Shown piece by piece: positions 63,302-64,000 of a stretch of DNA of 64,000 nt (within the stretch, counting starts at the first letter, position 1; the number at the start of each line of letters is the position of its first letter). Both the position numbers and the translations under genes were made by a program. The notes under the pieces were generated by a model. It was given only the letters and a program-made list of their open reading frames with translations, was not told where the DNA came from and searched no databases. Origin of the DNA: Corynebacterium sp. p3-SID1145 (GTDB lineage: Bacteria; Actinomycetota; Actinomycetes; Mycobacteriales; Mycobacteriaceae); contig JALXXC010000003.1 of NCBI GenBank assembly GCA_025144245.1, positions 124,001 to 188,000 of the forward strand, read 5' to 3'.

Positions 63302-63799
63302 GTCTCTCCTTCGCGGTGTCGTGCCTCTGGGTGGGCTAATTTCATTCAGCGCAGTTGCAGCGGGGATCTATCGCAGGGTACGACAGACAGCCAATTTTCG
63401 GGCAGATTTATGGCAATTCATACTACGCCCCGGACGCTGAACGGCATAAATGCTCGCGCCGAGCGAGCCGCCTCCCCCTCCCCCCAGACCGGCCGGATTG
63501 GCTGAGTCTGCCGAGACCGCTGAGGCGCATGGTGCGCCTTTGTGGCGCCGCACGCAGCGACACCTACAATTCACCGACCTTTAACCTCCGGCGGTTCCCA
63601 CTGTTCAGGGGCACGCTGGAGCCCGCAAAATCCTTGCTTCAAACTGTGCGACACCTGGCAGAAACCAGTTGTTTACCCACGCCTTGCACACTCCTATCTC
63701 GTGCTTCACCGCGCCCCGGCCCACATTGGCTTCCCGGCCGTACCGGAGCAGGTGGAAGCGTGAGCTCGTCGTCCCCCCATTCCAGGAGATTTTCACTTC
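63302..63799. other. intergenic region between sigD and the whiB gene
   Basis: 498 bp with no convincing gene. TACAAT at 63565-63570 is a good -10 on the plus strand and would give the whiB mRNA a leader of about 220 bases, as is common for whiB genes. A short palindrome GCTCGC-GCCGA-GCGAGC lies at 63452-63468. No clear sigD promoter was identified by eye on the minus strand. Confidence 0.5.
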
Positions 63800-64000
63800 A
63801 TGCCCACGTTGTCTATGCCGCAGCAGTTGCCCGGACCTAACGCCGACTTCTGGGATTGGCAGCTCCACGGAGCGTGCCGCGGCGAGGCCTCCGACGTCTT
63901 CTACCACCCGGACGGCGAACGCGGCCGCGCCCGCACCAACCGTGAAAACCGAGCCAAGGCAATCTGCTTCGGCTGCCCAGTGCTGGAACAGTGCCGCGAG
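63800..64000 (+). CDS. WhiB-family iron-sulfur regulator (WhiB3-like), 3' partial
   Basis: First 67 codons of a WhiB transcriptional regulator; the window ends inside the gene. It shows LPGPNADFWDWQLHGACRG, FYHPDGERGRAR and AICFGCPVLEQCRE, giving the four Cys ligands of the [4Fe-4S] cluster. The opening closely resembles mycobacterial WhiB3, which also lies beside sigD. CAGGAG 12 bases upstream is the ribosome site. The DNA-binding tail is beyond the edge. Confidence 0.93.
   Translation, partial: MPTLSMPQQLPGPNADFWDWQLHGACRGEASDVFYHPDGERGRARTNRENRAKAICFGCPVLEQCRE

Overview
This 64-kb window looks like a chromosomal stretch of a Corynebacterium species or a close relative in the mycolic-acid Actinobacteria. 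Indicators are high-GC coding sequence, many GTG starts, many apparently leaderless promoters, a monomeric NADP-isocitrate dehydrogenase, and an actinobacterial block at the right end: a WhiB3-like gene, sigD, anti-sigma rsdA, a DUF5319 gene, guaB, guaB3 and guaA. I see no rRNA, tRNA, CRISPR array, prophage or transposase gene. Mobile-looking material is limited to small inverted-repeat elements and toxin-antitoxin pairs.

Layout. 1-8.3 kb: a truncated NlpC/P60 hydrolase, a duplicated-domain protein, a VIT-family transporter, a D,D-carboxypeptidase, a YihY membrane protein, trpS, a Phd/PIN toxin-antitoxin pair and xthA. 8.3-10.6 kb: icd. 10.8-27.0 kb: the most unusual region, six co-directional genes joined by short stop/start overlaps: a DUF4132 protein, two giant tandem paralogues (1514 and 1540 aa), a MoxR-type AAA+ ATPase, a DUF5682-vWA fusion and a SWIM zinc-finger protein. 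This resembles an expanded E. coli yehI/L/M/P/Q (MolR) neighbourhood and has no assigned biochemical function. 27-40.3 kb: a DUF559 nuclease-like protein, metY-metX, a DUF1266 protein, a metallophosphoesterase, VapBC, a methyltransferase, DUF3017-folD back to back with trmL, a pair of bacterial PH-domain membrane proteins, a cytochrome b561-like protein with a Pro/Ala-rich extension, a frameshifted membrane-protein gene and HicAB. 40.3-51 kb: two related inverted-repeat elements, dnaE2, the metQ-metN-metI methionine importer, a sucrase/ferredoxin-like protein, an AMIN-like lipoprotein and imuA'-imuB. 51-64 kb: two PspC proteins, guaA, a DtxR/MntR-family regulator convergent with a manganese-type ABC importer, guaB3, guaB, DUF5319, rsdA, sigD and a partial whiB.

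Links between genes. metY/metX and metQNI form a methionine module, with TAGAC-N6-GT motifs upstream of both units that resemble McbR sites. dnaE2 and imuA'B form a mutagenic translesion set split over about 7 kb, and both units carry LexA-like boxes. mntR and the metal ABC operon are convergent, with palindromes upstream of the importer. Iron control is suggested by DtxR-like boxes near the VIT gene and the ferredoxin-like gene. At genome scale, the 10-mer GTCGATAAGC occurs at least 14 times exactly, and an about 83-bp palindromic repeat occurs three times, once just upstream of the six-gene operon.
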